From Myxococcota bacterium (GTDB lineage Bacteria > Myxococcota > XYA12-FULL-58-9 > JALHOP01): a stretch of DNA of 64,000 nucleotides. Below are positions 34,929 through 43,209 of the stretch, in pieces (position 1 is the stretch's first letter; the number at the start of each line of letters is the position of its first letter). The notes below the pieces were generated by a model, which made no database searches, was not told the origin of the DNA, and saw only the letters and a list, made by a program, of their open reading frames with translations. Both the position numbers and the translations under genes were made by a program. The stretch is from assembly GCA_022842935.1 (NCBI GenBank), contig JALHOP010000003.1:1-64000 (forward strand), written 5' to 3'.

Positions 34929-35776
34929 GGCATGTCGAGCCCGAGATCGGCGGGGATCACCGTGTGGGTCAGCGCGCCCATCGAGATGCGCTGGACGCCG
35001 GTCGCGGCCAGCTCTGCGATACGCTCGTAGGTAACACCGCCAGAAACCTCGAGCTCGGCGGCCGAGCCAGTACGCCGAACTGCCTCGCGGATGTCATCGA
35101 GCGAGAAATTGTCGAGGAGAATAATATCCGCTTTAGCGGCTAATGCCTCGTCGAGCTGGCTTAGGTCGTCGACCTCCACTTCGACTAGAAGTTTACGCCA
35201 GGCGCGAGCCGCCGCGACAGCTTTGCTGAGCGAGCCAGCCGCGGCGATGTGGTTGTCCTTGATGAGGATCGCGTCGAAGAGACCCATGCGATGGTTCGTG
35301 CCGCCTCCAATGCGGACAGCGAGCTTGTCGAGCTGTCTCCATCCGGGAAGGGTCTTGCGCGTATCGTAGATGCGCGCCGGACTTCCGGGCGGAACCAGGC
35401 TCGCGGCGCGGTGCGCGTTGGCGGCGATCCCGCAGAGACGCATCGTGAAGTTCAAGAGAGTGCGCTCGGCGGTGAGCAAGGCGCGCACGTCGGCGTCGAT
35501 GTCGAAGATGCTGGTGCCGCGAGGAACGAAGGTCCCTTCCGCGACCTTCGCCGTGAGCTCGGCGTGCGGATCGAAGCGTCGCAAGATCGCGAGGGCCAAG
35601 GGACCGCCACAAGCCACTGTCGGAGTGCGCGCCACGACAGTCGCATGCACGCGTTGCGGTGCGCGAAAGATAGCCTGTGTGGTGACGTCACCCGCCCCGA
35701 CGTCTTCGCGCAGGGCCAGGTCGACGAGCATCTGCACGTCGGCGTGCTCGAGGGTTTCGATCCAGCTCGCGCTCAC
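34925..35776 (-). CDS. nadC: Nicotinate-nucleotide pyrophosphorylase (quinolinate phosphoribosyltransferase)
   Basis: 283 residues. Family motifs are plain: LALREDVGAGDVTTQAI at the N-terminus, GTSIFDIDADVRALLTAERTLLNF, DTRKTLPGWRQLDKLAVRIGGG and the barrel strands EVEVDDLSQ and ILLDNFSLDDI, ending with EVSGGVTYERIAELAATGV. The enzyme makes nicotinate mononucleotide from quinolinate and PRPP in NAD synthesis. It overlaps birA downstream and the PilZ-Hsp70 gene upstream by 4 bases each. nadA and nadB are not in the window. Confidence 0.95.
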   Translation of the reverse strand: MSASWIETLEHADVQMLVDLALREDVGAGDVTTQAIFRAPQRVHATVVARTPTVACGGPLALAILRRFDPHAELTAKVAEGTFVPRGTSIFDIDADVRALLTAERTLLNFTMRLCGIAANAHRAASLVPPGSPARIYDTRKTLPGWRQLDKLAVRIGGGTNHRMGLFDAILIKDNHIAAAGSLSKAVAAARAWRKLLVEVEVDDLSQLDEALAAKADIILLDNFSLDDIREAVRRTGSAAELEVSGGVTYERIAELAATGVQRISMGALTHTVIPADLGLDMP

Positions 35777-37710
35777 TGGGGTTTATCGACCAGCGAAACT
35801 TCGACCGAGTGAACTTGCTGCGTGCGCGGATGCTGCATGGTCACGGACATGATGCCGTCCGCGCTGACTTTCAAGGTGACCACCACCTTCGTCTTGGTGA
35901 TCACGAGACTCTGGTCGGCGGTCATACGCAGGGTGCCAAGGAAGGTATTACCAGCGGCCTTGTCGTTGTCGCCGCGATAGAGCAACGCCTTGTAGTCTGC
36001 TTTTGCAGACTGCTCGGGGAGGATCTCGAACTTGACCTCGGCTGGGAGCTTCGTGCCACGCGCCATCAGGACCTTGGTCGCGCCTTCGCCCTCACCGATC
36101 CGAATGGCCGCAGCGAGGATGTCCTTTAGCTCGAGCGGTGACTTTGCGTACATGGCGTTCGCGACGAGTGCGGCACCCAGGGCCACTGCTTCGTCGGGGT
36201 GGACGTTCTTGGCTGGCGGCTTACCGAAGCGCTCCTGGATACGTCGACGCACGTGCGGACTGCGCGATTGGCCACCCACCAAGATGACGTCGTCGAGCTG
36301 AGATGCCGGGAGCTTAGCCTGGTCGAGCACCACCTGAACGATACCCATGGTGCGGTCGACGAGGTCTTCAGTGAGCGTCTCGAGGATACTCCGCGATAGC
36401 GTCATCTTCAGGTCGTGCTGGCCGGACTCGGTCTTCTTGATGAAAGGCAGGTCGATGCTGGCCGTCTCGGCCTCGGAGAGCTGACGCTTGGCCAGCTCGA
36501 CCGCGAAGCGAATGCGTTGCACGGCCACCTGGCTATCGCGCAGCACCACGCCCTTCTCACGCTCGTACGACATGAGCACGTATTCGGTGAGGCGATCGTC
36601 GAAGTCGGAGCCACCGAGAAACGGATCGCCATGGGTCGCCAGGACCTCGAGGGTATCGCCATCGATTTTGAGGAGCGTCGCGTCGAACGTGCCGCCGCCA
36701 AGGTCGTAGACCAGCGCCGTACGTTTCATGCCTTTGCCGTGGCCAAAAGCCACAGCTGCAGCGGTTGGCTCGTTCAACACGCGCTCGACGTGGAGACCGG
36801 CCAGCCGACCGGCTTCGCGTATCGCGCCGCGTTGCGTTTCGTCGAAGTAGGCAGGGCAGGTGATGATGGCGCGCCGCACCTCGGTCTTGAGGTCATGTTC
36901 CGCCATGTCGCGAAGCGTCTTCAAGATATGGGCGGCGACGATCTCGAGGCGCAAAACGGCATCGCCCATTTTGGCGGCAGCTCGACCATCGGGTCCCTGC
37001 GCGATTTCGTAGTTGAAGAAGTGACCTAACGACTGCACTTCCTTGGACTGGAAAGGTCGCCCAAGAAAGCGTTTCGAGCCGTACACCGCACGGTTCGGTT
37101 CGAGGATCATGCGCTCGACGGCCGCATGTCCCACCAGAATGCCGCGATCGGCGCCCACGTAAACGACCGAGGGGATGGTCTCGTATCCGCGCTTGCTCCT
37201 GATGACGCGCGGGCGACCGTCCTGGACGATGGCAATGCAGCTGTTGACGGTGCCAAGGTCGATACCGACCACGACGCCTTCGGCTCGGCTGGGCGTTGGG
37301 TCAGGGGCGAGGCTGTCGACCCGCGTCGATGGCGCGCCCGGCATCTTCGGGGGAGCCGCGCTTGGTGGTTGCTTCTGCTTGAGCAACTGCGTGAGCTGGG
37401 TCGCGGTGGCGTCGAGCTCGATGAACTGCAGACCCATGCCGGCGTTGCGCTCGCCTGGAGTGGTCGCGGGGCGTGAGTGGACGACGCGGGCGCTGATGCG
37501 GGCGAGTGGCGTACCATCGGGAAGCATGAACTCGACCAGCACGACCTGACCAATCGCAGGCGGCGCGTCTTCGCGGACGAACATGCCACCCTGACTCAGG
37601 TTCAGCGCGTAACGCTCGAGGATTTCGTTTTTCCCCTGGACGGCAATGCGCACGTGCGAGCTGAATTGCTGACGCGCGGCCCGGGGCGGAGTTCCGGTGC
37701 TCACTGGCAC
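35773..37710 (-). CDS. PilZ-Hsp70 fusion chaperone
   Basis: 645 residues. Residues 10-112 are a PilZ-like domain with ALNLSQGGMFV (the [DN]-x-S-x-x-G element) but no clean RxxxR, so c-di-GMP binding is uncertain. After a Pro-rich linker, residues 146-520 are an Hsp70 ATPase domain (VGIDLGTVNSCIAIV, YDLGGGTFDATLL, VGGQSRSPHVRRRI), and 520-640 match the beta half of the substrate-binding domain. The helical lid of DnaK is missing. This is a DnaK paralogue rather than housekeeping DnaK; no dnaJ or grpE is nearby. First gene of the long minus-strand run. Confidence 0.88.
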   Translation of the reverse strand: MPVSTGTPPRAARQQFSSHVRIAVQGKNEILERYALNLSQGGMFVREDAPPAIGQVVLVEFMLPDGTPLARISARVVHSRPATTPGERNAGMGLQFIELDATATQLTQLLKQKQPPSAAPPKMPGAPSTRVDSLAPDPTPSRAEGVVVGIDLGTVNSCIAIVQDGRPRVIRSKRGYETIPSVVYVGADRGILVGHAAVERMILEPNRAVYGSKRFLGRPFQSKEVQSLGHFFNYEIAQGPDGRAAAKMGDAVLRLEIVAAHILKTLRDMAEHDLKTEVRRAIITCPAYFDETQRGAIREAGRLAGLHVERVLNEPTAAAVAFGHGKGMKRTALVYDLGGGTFDATLLKIDGDTLEVLATHGDPFLGGSDFDDRLTEYVLMSYEREKGVVLRDSQVAVQRIRFAVELAKRQLSEAETASIDLPFIKKTESGQHDLKMTLSRSILETLTEDLVDRTMGIVQVVLDQAKLPASQLDDVILVGGQSRSPHVRRRIQERFGKPPAKNVHPDEAVALGAALVANAMYAKSPLELKDILAAAIRIGEGEGATKVLMARGTKLPAEVKFEILPEQSAKADYKALLYRGDNDKAAGNTFLGTLRMTADQSLVITKTKVVVTLKVSADGIMSVTMQHPRTQQVHSVEVSLVDKPQ

Positions 37711-37767
37711 ACGTTACCATCGGTCGGTGCCGAGCGCTCGACTAGAGTGCATCGCGTGACCTCGGCC

Positions 37768-37795
37768 TACCTCAACGCGGGTTATGAGAAACGCT
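37768..37795. repeat. Dispersed 28-base repeat, copy 1
   Basis: A 28-base element beginning TACCTCAACGCGGGTT lies in the spacer between the divergent PilZ-Hsp70 gene and the four-helix membrane protein. A second copy, identical at 25 of 28 positions, is at 44225-44252. Flanks also share CTCTAG or CTAGAG hexamers nearby (37742 and 37815 here). No gene is encoded. It could be a small interspersed palindromic element or a regulatory site. Confidence 0.5.
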
Positions 37796-37918
37796 CTGGT
37801 ATGTTAACTTCATCGCTCTAGGGGCCGCGCCACGTTACTTGTCGACATAGGTTTTTCGGCGTTCGTTGGGAGCAGCATTGCTTGGCTCGCACGCCGCAAT
37901 TTGCCTCAGAGCACCCTG

Positions 37919-38428
37919 GTGCGCGCATCGTCGTTCTGGGCGCTGGTCATCTACGCCGTCTTCGTATCGGTGCCCGTCGCCACACTCCTGTCCTATCGAT
38001 TCCCGATGTGGCGAGTGTGGAACCTCTTCGAAGCGCAGCCCCGCACGGCGATGGTGCTGGGCGTCCTGGGCCCAATCGCGCTGTTTACGGGCTATCTGAG
38101 CGCGCGGCGTGCCTTGCTGGCGAGTAAGGCAAAACCCGCCTTGTGGGTCATCTTCGGGAGCCTGCTCGTGCTCGCTGTGACCGGGGCCCTCTTTCTCTTC
38201 GTGGAGCGCTCCGGGCCGGTTGCGCGCGAATCCGGCCGTTCGCTTGGCCACCTCGCGATCGGCGGGCTCTCGATTTGTATCGCCGGTTACGTGCTCATGG
38301 TCTGGCGCGTCCTCTTGCTTGCTTCGAGCGAGCGCCCCGCGGCAAACGTCACCCACCTGCCTGCGCCGGCACGCGATGGTCGGACCAAACCCATCGAGGC
38401 GGCACGCAAGAGCGGCGGGAAGCGTTGA
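37919..38428 (+). CDS. Four-helix inner-membrane protein, unknown
   Basis: About 169 residues from a GTG at 37919; a TTG at 37901 is an alternative start and no ATG fits the N-terminus. Four hydrophobic helices are visible (about 5-25, 45-65, 78-98 and 115-140), with a basic cytoplasmic tail (RDGRTKPIEAARKSGGKR). I do not recognise a family. It precedes the DUF4398 lipoprotein gene by 31 bases on the same strand and may be co-transcribed with it. Confidence 0.6.
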   Translation: MRASSFWALVIYAVFVSVPVATLLSYRFPMWRVWNLFEAQPRTAMVLGVLGPIALFTGYLSARRALLASKAKPALWVIFGSLLVLAVTGALFLFVERSGPVARESGRSLGHLAIGGLSICIAGYVLMVWRVLLLASSERPAANVTHLPAPARDGRTKPIEAARKSGGKR

Positions 38429-38459
38429 TTGAAGGGCTTGGCCCGTGCTACCGCGCGGC

Positions 38460-38891
38460 ATGCACGTGCGCCTTACGACGTCGCTCTCGCTGCTTTTCCT
38501 GGGCGCCGCGTGCAGCCCCATCAACGCCAACCGCGAGATCGGCGACGCGCAGCGCGCTCTAACGGCCGCCAAGGAAGCGGGCGCGAGTCGCTTCGCCATC
38601 TACGAGTACACAGCGGCGACCGAATACCTGCACAAGGCGCGTGAAGAGGCCAACTACTCGGACTACGACGCAGCGCGGATCTACGCGGCGCATGCGCGGG
38701 AGCTCGCGCAAGAAGCCAGGGCCCGCGCCGACCGCGAGCGTGGTGCTGTCCCCGCCGATAACGCGCACGAGACGGAGCCCGTGCCACCACCGCCAGGTGA
38801 CGAGAATCCGCCCGAGAACTCGACGTCCGCTTCAGTGGACGACCAGGCTGGCAACGACTTGCGCAAGAAGGCACGCGGGAGACGCAAGTGA
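38460..38891 (+). CDS. DUF4398-like lipoprotein
   Basis: 143 residues from the ATG at 38460. The signal peptide ends Leu-Gly-Ala-Ala-Cys, a lipobox. The mature part is one long helical pair (REIGDAQRALTAAKEAGASR, YTAATEYLHKAREEANYSDY), the pattern of DUF4398, periplasmic helical lipoproteins often found beside OmpA-like proteins. The tail is Pro/Glu-rich and disordered. It overlaps the TSP3 lipoprotein gene by 4 bases, so the two are made together. Confidence 0.75.
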   Translation: MHVRLTTSLSLLFLGAACSPINANREIGDAQRALTAAKEAGASRFAIYEYTAATEYLHKAREEANYSDYDAARIYAAHARELAQEARARADRERGAVPADNAHETEPVPPPPGDENPPENSTSASVDDQAGNDLRKKARGRRK

Positions 38892-39703
38892 GGCGCGTCT
38901 TCTGGTTGGTGCTTCTCATGGGGTGCGGCAACGCCGACACCTTGAGCCGCGAAAGTGTCGCTATCGACGGCGTCCTGAAAGACGCGAGGGCACATGGTGC
39001 CTATGACTGCGCGCCACAAGAGCTCGCGCGCGGGGAAGCCAACGTCGAGTTCGCGCGTTACGAGCTCGAGCATGGCAATCTCTTGCGTGCCACGAAGCAC
39101 ATGGCCGTCGCGCGAGCCGAAGCCGACCGCGCCGCGCAGCTCTCCGACAGCGAGCAGTGCAACCGCGTCATCATTCCCGATGACCGTGACGGCGATCGCT
39201 TGGCGGACGGGAACGACACCTGCCCCGACGAAGCCGAGGACCGCGACGGTTTCCAGGACGACGATGGCTGTCCGGAGCGCGACAACGACGGCGACGCCAT
39301 CGATGACGCCAAGGACAAATGCCCGATGGAAGCGGGCGACGCGAAGCACGACGGCTGTCCGGCCAACGACCGTGACGACGACGGTATCAGCGACGCGGTC
39401 GATCAGTGCCCCGACATCCCGGAAGACATCGACCACGTCTCCGATCACGACGGTTGTCCCGAACAAGAGCGCGGCGACCGTGATACCGACGGCATCACCG
39501 ATACGCTCGATCGCTGTCCAGCCGAGGCAGAAGATCGTGATGGCTACCAGGACAGCGACGGTTGCCCCGACCCCGACAATGACGGCGATACAGTGCTCGA
39601 TATAGCGGACAAGTGCCCAATGGATGCTGGGCCGCCCGCAAATGACGGTTGCCCCAACGGTTCGAAACCCATGACTCGCCCAAAGAAGAAAGGCACGCGA
39701 TGA
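38888..39703 (+). CDS. TSP3-repeat lipoprotein without an OmpA domain
   Basis: 271 residues from a GTG overlapping the previous stop. The short signal ends Leu-Leu-Met-Gly-Cys. Residues 20-95 are helical like the DUF4398 neighbour. Residues 97-258 carry about seven Ca-binding thrombospondin type 3 repeats of the D-x-D-x-D-G-x-x-D-x-x-D-x-C-P form, with paired Cys. In related proteins this region links to a peptidoglycan-binding OmpA domain; here it ends in a short basic tail (KPMTRPKKKGTR). It overlaps the following exbB by 4 bases. Confidence 0.8.
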   Translation: MRRVFWLVLLMGCGNADTLSRESVAIDGVLKDARAHGAYDCAPQELARGEANVEFARYELEHGNLLRATKHMAVARAEADRAAQLSDSEQCNRVIIPDDRDGDRLADGNDTCPDEAEDRDGFQDDDGCPERDNDGDAIDDAKDKCPMEAGDAKHDGCPANDRDDDGISDAVDQCPDIPEDIDHVSDHDGCPEQERGDRDTDGITDTLDRCPAEAEDRDGYQDSDGCPDPDNDGDTVLDIADKCPMDAGPPANDGCPNGSKPMTRPKKKGTR

Positions 39704-40344
39704 ACAAGCTTACCAACTCGGCGCTGCAAGAGCGGCTGCTCGACGTGTTTCTCTACCTGGGCTCCGAGTGGATCCTGTGGCTCTTGATGACGCTCTCCGT
39801 CGTTTCGATCGCCATCGCCATCGAGCGCCTCGCGCACTTCATGCGTTCGACCGAAGACGTCGATCGTCTACGGGCGCAACTCGGCGACAAGCTCGCGACG
39901 GGCGGCCTCACCGATGTACGCGCGCTGCTCGCTAGCAAGCGCTCGCACGTCGCGGCGGTTCTCAACGCCGGCATCGACGCGCTCGAGAGAGGACCAGAAG
40001 CGGCGGAACAGGTGTTTGCTAGCGCTACCCTCACGCAGCGCGTGAAGATGGAACGCGGCCTCGCGTTTTTGGGCACGCTCGGCAACAACGCGCCATACAT
40101 CGGCCTCTTCGGTACCGTGCTCGGTATCATCCGCTCGTTTCGTGACCTCGCCACCAACACCATCGAGGGCTCTCAAGCGGTCATGGCGGGCATCGCCGAG
40201 TCGCTCGTCGCCACCGCGGTGGGGTTGCTCGTCGCGTTACCGGCGGTCGCTGTTTTCAACGCATTCCAGCGCAAGATTCGAACGCAGCTCGCCGGCTCCG
40301 AGGCCCTGAGCCGTCTCCTCCTGTCACGCGCCAAGCAGGGTTAG
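39700..40344 (+). CDS. exbB: MotA/TolQ/ExbB proton-channel protein (motor set 2)
   Basis: 214 residues from the ATG at 39700, overlapping the TSP3 gene stop. Three transmembrane helices (about 22-42, 118-140, 160-182) with LGNNAPYIGLFGTVLGII and GIAESLVATAVGLLVALPAV, the ExbB/TolQ core. It is followed by exbD and a TonB-like gene, a complete ExbB-ExbD-TonB set. Such sets pass proton-motive force to outer-membrane receptors. No TonB-dependent receptor lies in the window. Confidence 0.92.
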   Translation: MNKLTNSALQERLLDVFLYLGSEWILWLLMTLSVVSIAIAIERLAHFMRSTEDVDRLRAQLGDKLATGGLTDVRALLASKRSHVAAVLNAGIDALERGPEAAEQVFASATLTQRVKMERGLAFLGTLGNNAPYIGLFGTVLGIIRSFRDLATNTIEGSQAVMAGIAESLVATAVGLLVALPAVAVFNAFQRKIRTQLAGSEALSRLLLSRAKQG

Positions 40345-40351
40345 GCAAACC

Positions 40352-40783
40352 GTGGCCAAGAGCTTTTCTGGTGGTGACGACGAGATGATCACCGAGCTGA
40401 ACGTGGTTCCGCTCGTCGATATCGTCTTGGTCGTGCTCATTATCTTCATGCTGACCGCGAACCTCATTGCGCGACCCTCCATCAAGGTGAAGTTGCCGGA
40501 GGCGTCGACCGGCGAGGCCGCCGAGCCCACCACCGTCGCCTTGACGCTCACCAAAGAGGGGGCGCTCTACCTCAATGGCGCGCCCACTGACGAAGCGGGG
40601 TTGCGGGCCTACATTCCGGGTGTGGTGAAGGACGACCCACAAGCTCAAGCCATCATCGCGGCAGACAAAGAAGTGCCGCATGGCTCGGTGATCCGTATCA
40701 TCGATCTCATAAGGCAGCTCGGGCTCTACAAGTTCGCGTTGAACATCGATCCGAGCGTCGCCGCCTCCGTCACCCAGCCATGA
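40352..40783 (+). CDS. exbD: ExbD/TolR biopolymer transport protein (motor set 2)
   Basis: 143 residues from a GTG 7 bases after exbB. The transmembrane helix carries the proton-carrying Asp23 in ELNVVPLVDIVLVVLIIFML. The periplasmic domain ends ADKEVPHGSVIRIIDLIRQ followed by the final ExbD strand, a compact standard ExbD. It overlaps the TonB gene by 4 bases. Compared with the two ExbD proteins at 13823 and 14507, this one is much closer to the canonical family length. Confidence 0.93.
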   Translation: MAKSFSGGDDEMITELNVVPLVDIVLVVLIIFMLTANLIARPSIKVKLPEASTGEAAEPTTVALTLTKEGALYLNGAPTDEAGLRAYIPGVVKDDPQAQAIIAADKEVPHGSVIRIIDLIRQLGLYKFALNIDPSVAASVTQP

Positions 40784-41505
40784 AGATTTATGTGGTCACG
40801 ATTGTCGTCTCGGTGCTCGGGCACTGGGCGCTCGTTGGTGGTCTGTCAAAAGCCGCCCGCGAAGCTCCGAAGCCCGCGCGGGTCATCGAGCTGGCCGTCG
40901 TGAGCCCGCCTCCACCGCCGCCAGAGCCCGTCCCCGAGCCGCCCAAGCCCGTGGAGGAGAAGGCCAAACGTCCACCGCCGCCGAAAGACCTCAAGGTCCC
41001 CGAGGTAAAGCCCGCCGAGCCTCCGCCACCCAATGAGCAGAAGGCCGCCGACGAGCCGCCGAAGCCTGTCTTCGGCATCAGCATGAGCTCGACGGTGAGT
41101 GGAAACAGTGGCTTTTCCGTGCGAGTCGGCAACACGACCATGAAGGAGCCGGAAAAGGAGCGCACCGACCCGCGCGACGTGAAGCCGTACGCCGGTGGCG
41201 CGCCGAACATCGTTCCCGTGTATGCGCTGGCCCAGCCGCCGAAACGGATCGGCGAGTGTCGCGAACCGTATCCAAAAGACGCGAAGGCCGCCGGAATCAA
41301 AGGGACTGTGAAGCTCGAAGTGACCATCCTCGCCGACGGGAGCGTCGCGGAAGTCCGCGCGCTGAACGACCTCGGCTACGGCACCGTCGATAGCGCGGTG
41401 CGCGCCATGAAGAAGTGCCGATTCACCCCGGGCAGTGACGGCAAGCAGGCGGTGCCCACCCAGATCACCTATTCGTACACATTCAACTACGAAGACGACG
41501 ACTGA
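40780..41505 (+). CDS. tonB: TonB-family energy transducer
   Basis: 241 residues. An N-terminal transmembrane anchor (about 4-22) is followed by a Pro/Lys/Glu-rich periplasm-spanning stretch (40-95, with runs such as PPPPPPEPVPEPPKPVEEK), a spacer and a C-terminal TonB domain (about 160-241) with YPKDAKAAGIKGTVKLEVTI and the closing VRAMKKCRFTPG and TYSYTFNYE strands. TonB couples the ExbB-ExbD motor to outer-membrane receptors. The domain contains two Cys (near 165 and 211) that could form a disulfide. Next gene follows after 100 bases. Confidence 0.9.
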   Translation: MKIYVVTIVVSVLGHWALVGGLSKAAREAPKPARVIELAVVSPPPPPPEPVPEPPKPVEEKAKRPPPPKDLKVPEVKPAEPPPPNEQKAADEPPKPVFGISMSSTVSGNSGFSVRVGNTTMKEPEKERTDPRDVKPYAGGAPNIVPVYALAQPPKRIGECREPYPKDAKAAGIKGTVKLEVTILADGSVAEVRALNDLGYGTVDSAVRAMKKCRFTPGSDGKQAVPTQITYSYTFNYEDDD

Positions 41506-41605
41506 TCCCGGCCGCGTACGCGCAGCCCGACCCGTAAGCGAAACCTACGCGCGAGCTTGATCTTCGTGGTTGAAACCGAGATCGCGCCTGCGTTACCCTG
41601 CGCCC

Positions 41606-41812
41606 ATGGCGCTGCAAACCCACGTCGATGCCGGTAAGCTCGCGGAGCTGGTCCAGAAGGTTCGCGACATCGAGACGTCGACGGACTGCAAAGGCCCTTG
41701 CCCGGACGCTAAAGCGGAGGCGCACGAACAAGCCCGGGCGCTCGGCATCGTCCTCGTCGAGGCTGAAGACGAAGGCGGTAAACGTCGGCCGCGTCTCCAC
41801 CCGATGGCGTGA
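41606..41812 (+). CDS. Small hypothetical protein
   Basis: 68 residues from the ATG at 41606: a helical N-terminus (THVDAGKLAELVQKVRDIE), a central CKGPCPD pair of Cys, then a helix and a charged tail. No family recognised. Its stop overlaps the GTG of the NtrC-type regulator by 4 bases, which is the best evidence that it is a real gene and coupled to the regulator. Confidence 0.5.
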   Translation: MALQTHVDAGKLAELVQKVRDIETSTDCKGPCPDAKAEAHEQARALGIVLVEAEDEGGKRRPRLHPMA

Positions 41813-43209
41813 CCCAAGAACCGCGCGCACGACGCCTTCTCATCGTCGACGACGAAGAAGGCATGCGTCACATGTTGTCGCTCATGCTCGAGCGGCAGGG
41901 GTTCGTCGTAAGCACCGCTGCTGACGGAGCCGCAGCCCTCGAGCGTCTCGTCCAGGGCGACATCGACATCGTGCTCTCGGACGTGCGCATGCCTGGCATC
42001 GACGGACTGACGCTGCTCGACAAGCTGCGTGAGGTGAAGAGCCCGGTCATCGTCATCATGATGAGTGCCTTTGTCGATCTCGACACCGCCATCGAAGCTT
42101 TGAAGCGTGGCGCCGCCGACTATGTCTCGAAGCCGTTCAAGCCCGATGAGGTGCTGCTCAAGATCCGCATGGCCGATGAGCGCCAGCGTTTGAGTGAGGA
42201 GCGCGAGCGTCTCGAGGCCGAGAATGCTCGCTTGCGCGGGGCCCCGTCGGCGTCGGCGCTCGGCCCCGGCATCGTCGGCAAGAGCAAGCGGCTTACCGCC
42301 ATCTTCCAGACCGTACACAAAATCGCCGACTACAAGTCGACAGTACTGCTCCTCGGCGAATCGGGTACCGGCAAAGAGCTAGTCGCGCGCGCCATTCACG
42401 ACCACTCAGTCCGCTCGAAAGGACCGTTCGTCGCGGTCAACTGCGGCGCCATCCCCGAGACGCTCCTCGAGAGCGAGCTCTTCGGCCATGCCAAGGGGGC
42501 CTTTACCGACGCCAGCCGCAACAAGCGCGGCATCATCGAAGAAGCACACGAGGGCACGTTGTTCCTCGACGAGATCGGAGAGCTGCCGCTGCAGCTTCAG
42601 GTCAAGCTTCTCCGCTTCCTGCAAGAAGACGAGATCCGACGGGTCGGCGAAAACAAAGGCATCACGGTCGACGTGCGAGTGGTCGCGGCGACGGCGCGCG
42701 ACCTGCAACAGATGGTCGCCGAGGGCGAGTTCCGCGAGGACTTGTTTTATCGCCTCAACGTTTTGTTGCTGACCATCCCACCGCTACGCGAGCGCAAGGA
42801 CGACATCCCCCTGCTCGTCGACCATTTCTTGGGCCGCTATGGCGAACGCCTGGCGAGGCGAGGCATGAGCGTCTCGCGTGAGGCGCTCAAAGTGCTCATG
42901 GACTACAACTGGCCCGGCAACGTGCGCGAGCTCGAGAACACCATCGAGCGCGCCATGGTGCTCAACGAAGGTGACCGTATCGAGGTCGACGGCTTGCCCG
43001 ACCGCTTACGCAAAGAGCCAGAAGCTACCCCCGAGGCGCTCGCCTTTGGCGACGATCTGTCCATCAAGCGCGCGGTGCGTGCCATCGAGCGTGAGCTCAT
43101 CCGGCGGGCGCTCGAGCAGACAAAGGGTAACCGTACGCGGGCCGCCGAGCTACTCGAGATCTCCCACCGCGCACTACTGTACAAGCTCAAAGAGTATGAT
43201 CTGACATGA
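41809..43209 (+). CDS. NtrC-type sigma-54-dependent response regulator
   Basis: 466 residues from a GTG. Receiver domain (8-122) with phospho-acceptor Asp58; AAA+ domain (about 150-385) with Walker A GESGTGKE (183-190) and Walker B LFLDEIG (251-257); Fis-type helix-turn-helix at the C-terminus (NRTRAAELLEISHRALLYKL). The sigma-54 contact loop reads GAFTDA (230-235) rather than GAFTGA. No histidine kinase is adjacent, so the partner is elsewhere. It overlaps genes on both sides by 4 bases. Confidence 0.93.
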   Translation: MTQEPRARRLLIVDDEEGMRHMLSLMLERQGFVVSTAADGAAALERLVQGDIDIVLSDVRMPGIDGLTLLDKLREVKSPVIVIMMSAFVDLDTAIEALKRGAADYVSKPFKPDEVLLKIRMADERQRLSEERERLEAENARLRGAPSASALGPGIVGKSKRLTAIFQTVHKIADYKSTVLLLGESGTGKELVARAIHDHSVRSKGPFVAVNCGAIPETLLESELFGHAKGAFTDASRNKRGIIEEAHEGTLFLDEIGELPLQLQVKLLRFLQEDEIRRVGENKGITVDVRVVAATARDLQQMVAEGEFREDLFYRLNVLLLTIPPLRERKDDIPLLVDHFLGRYGERLARRGMSVSREALKVLMDYNWPGNVRELENTIERAMVLNEGDRIEVDGLPDRLRKEPEATPEALAFGDDLSIKRAVRAIERELIRRALEQTKGNRTRAAELLEISHRALLYKLKEYDLT

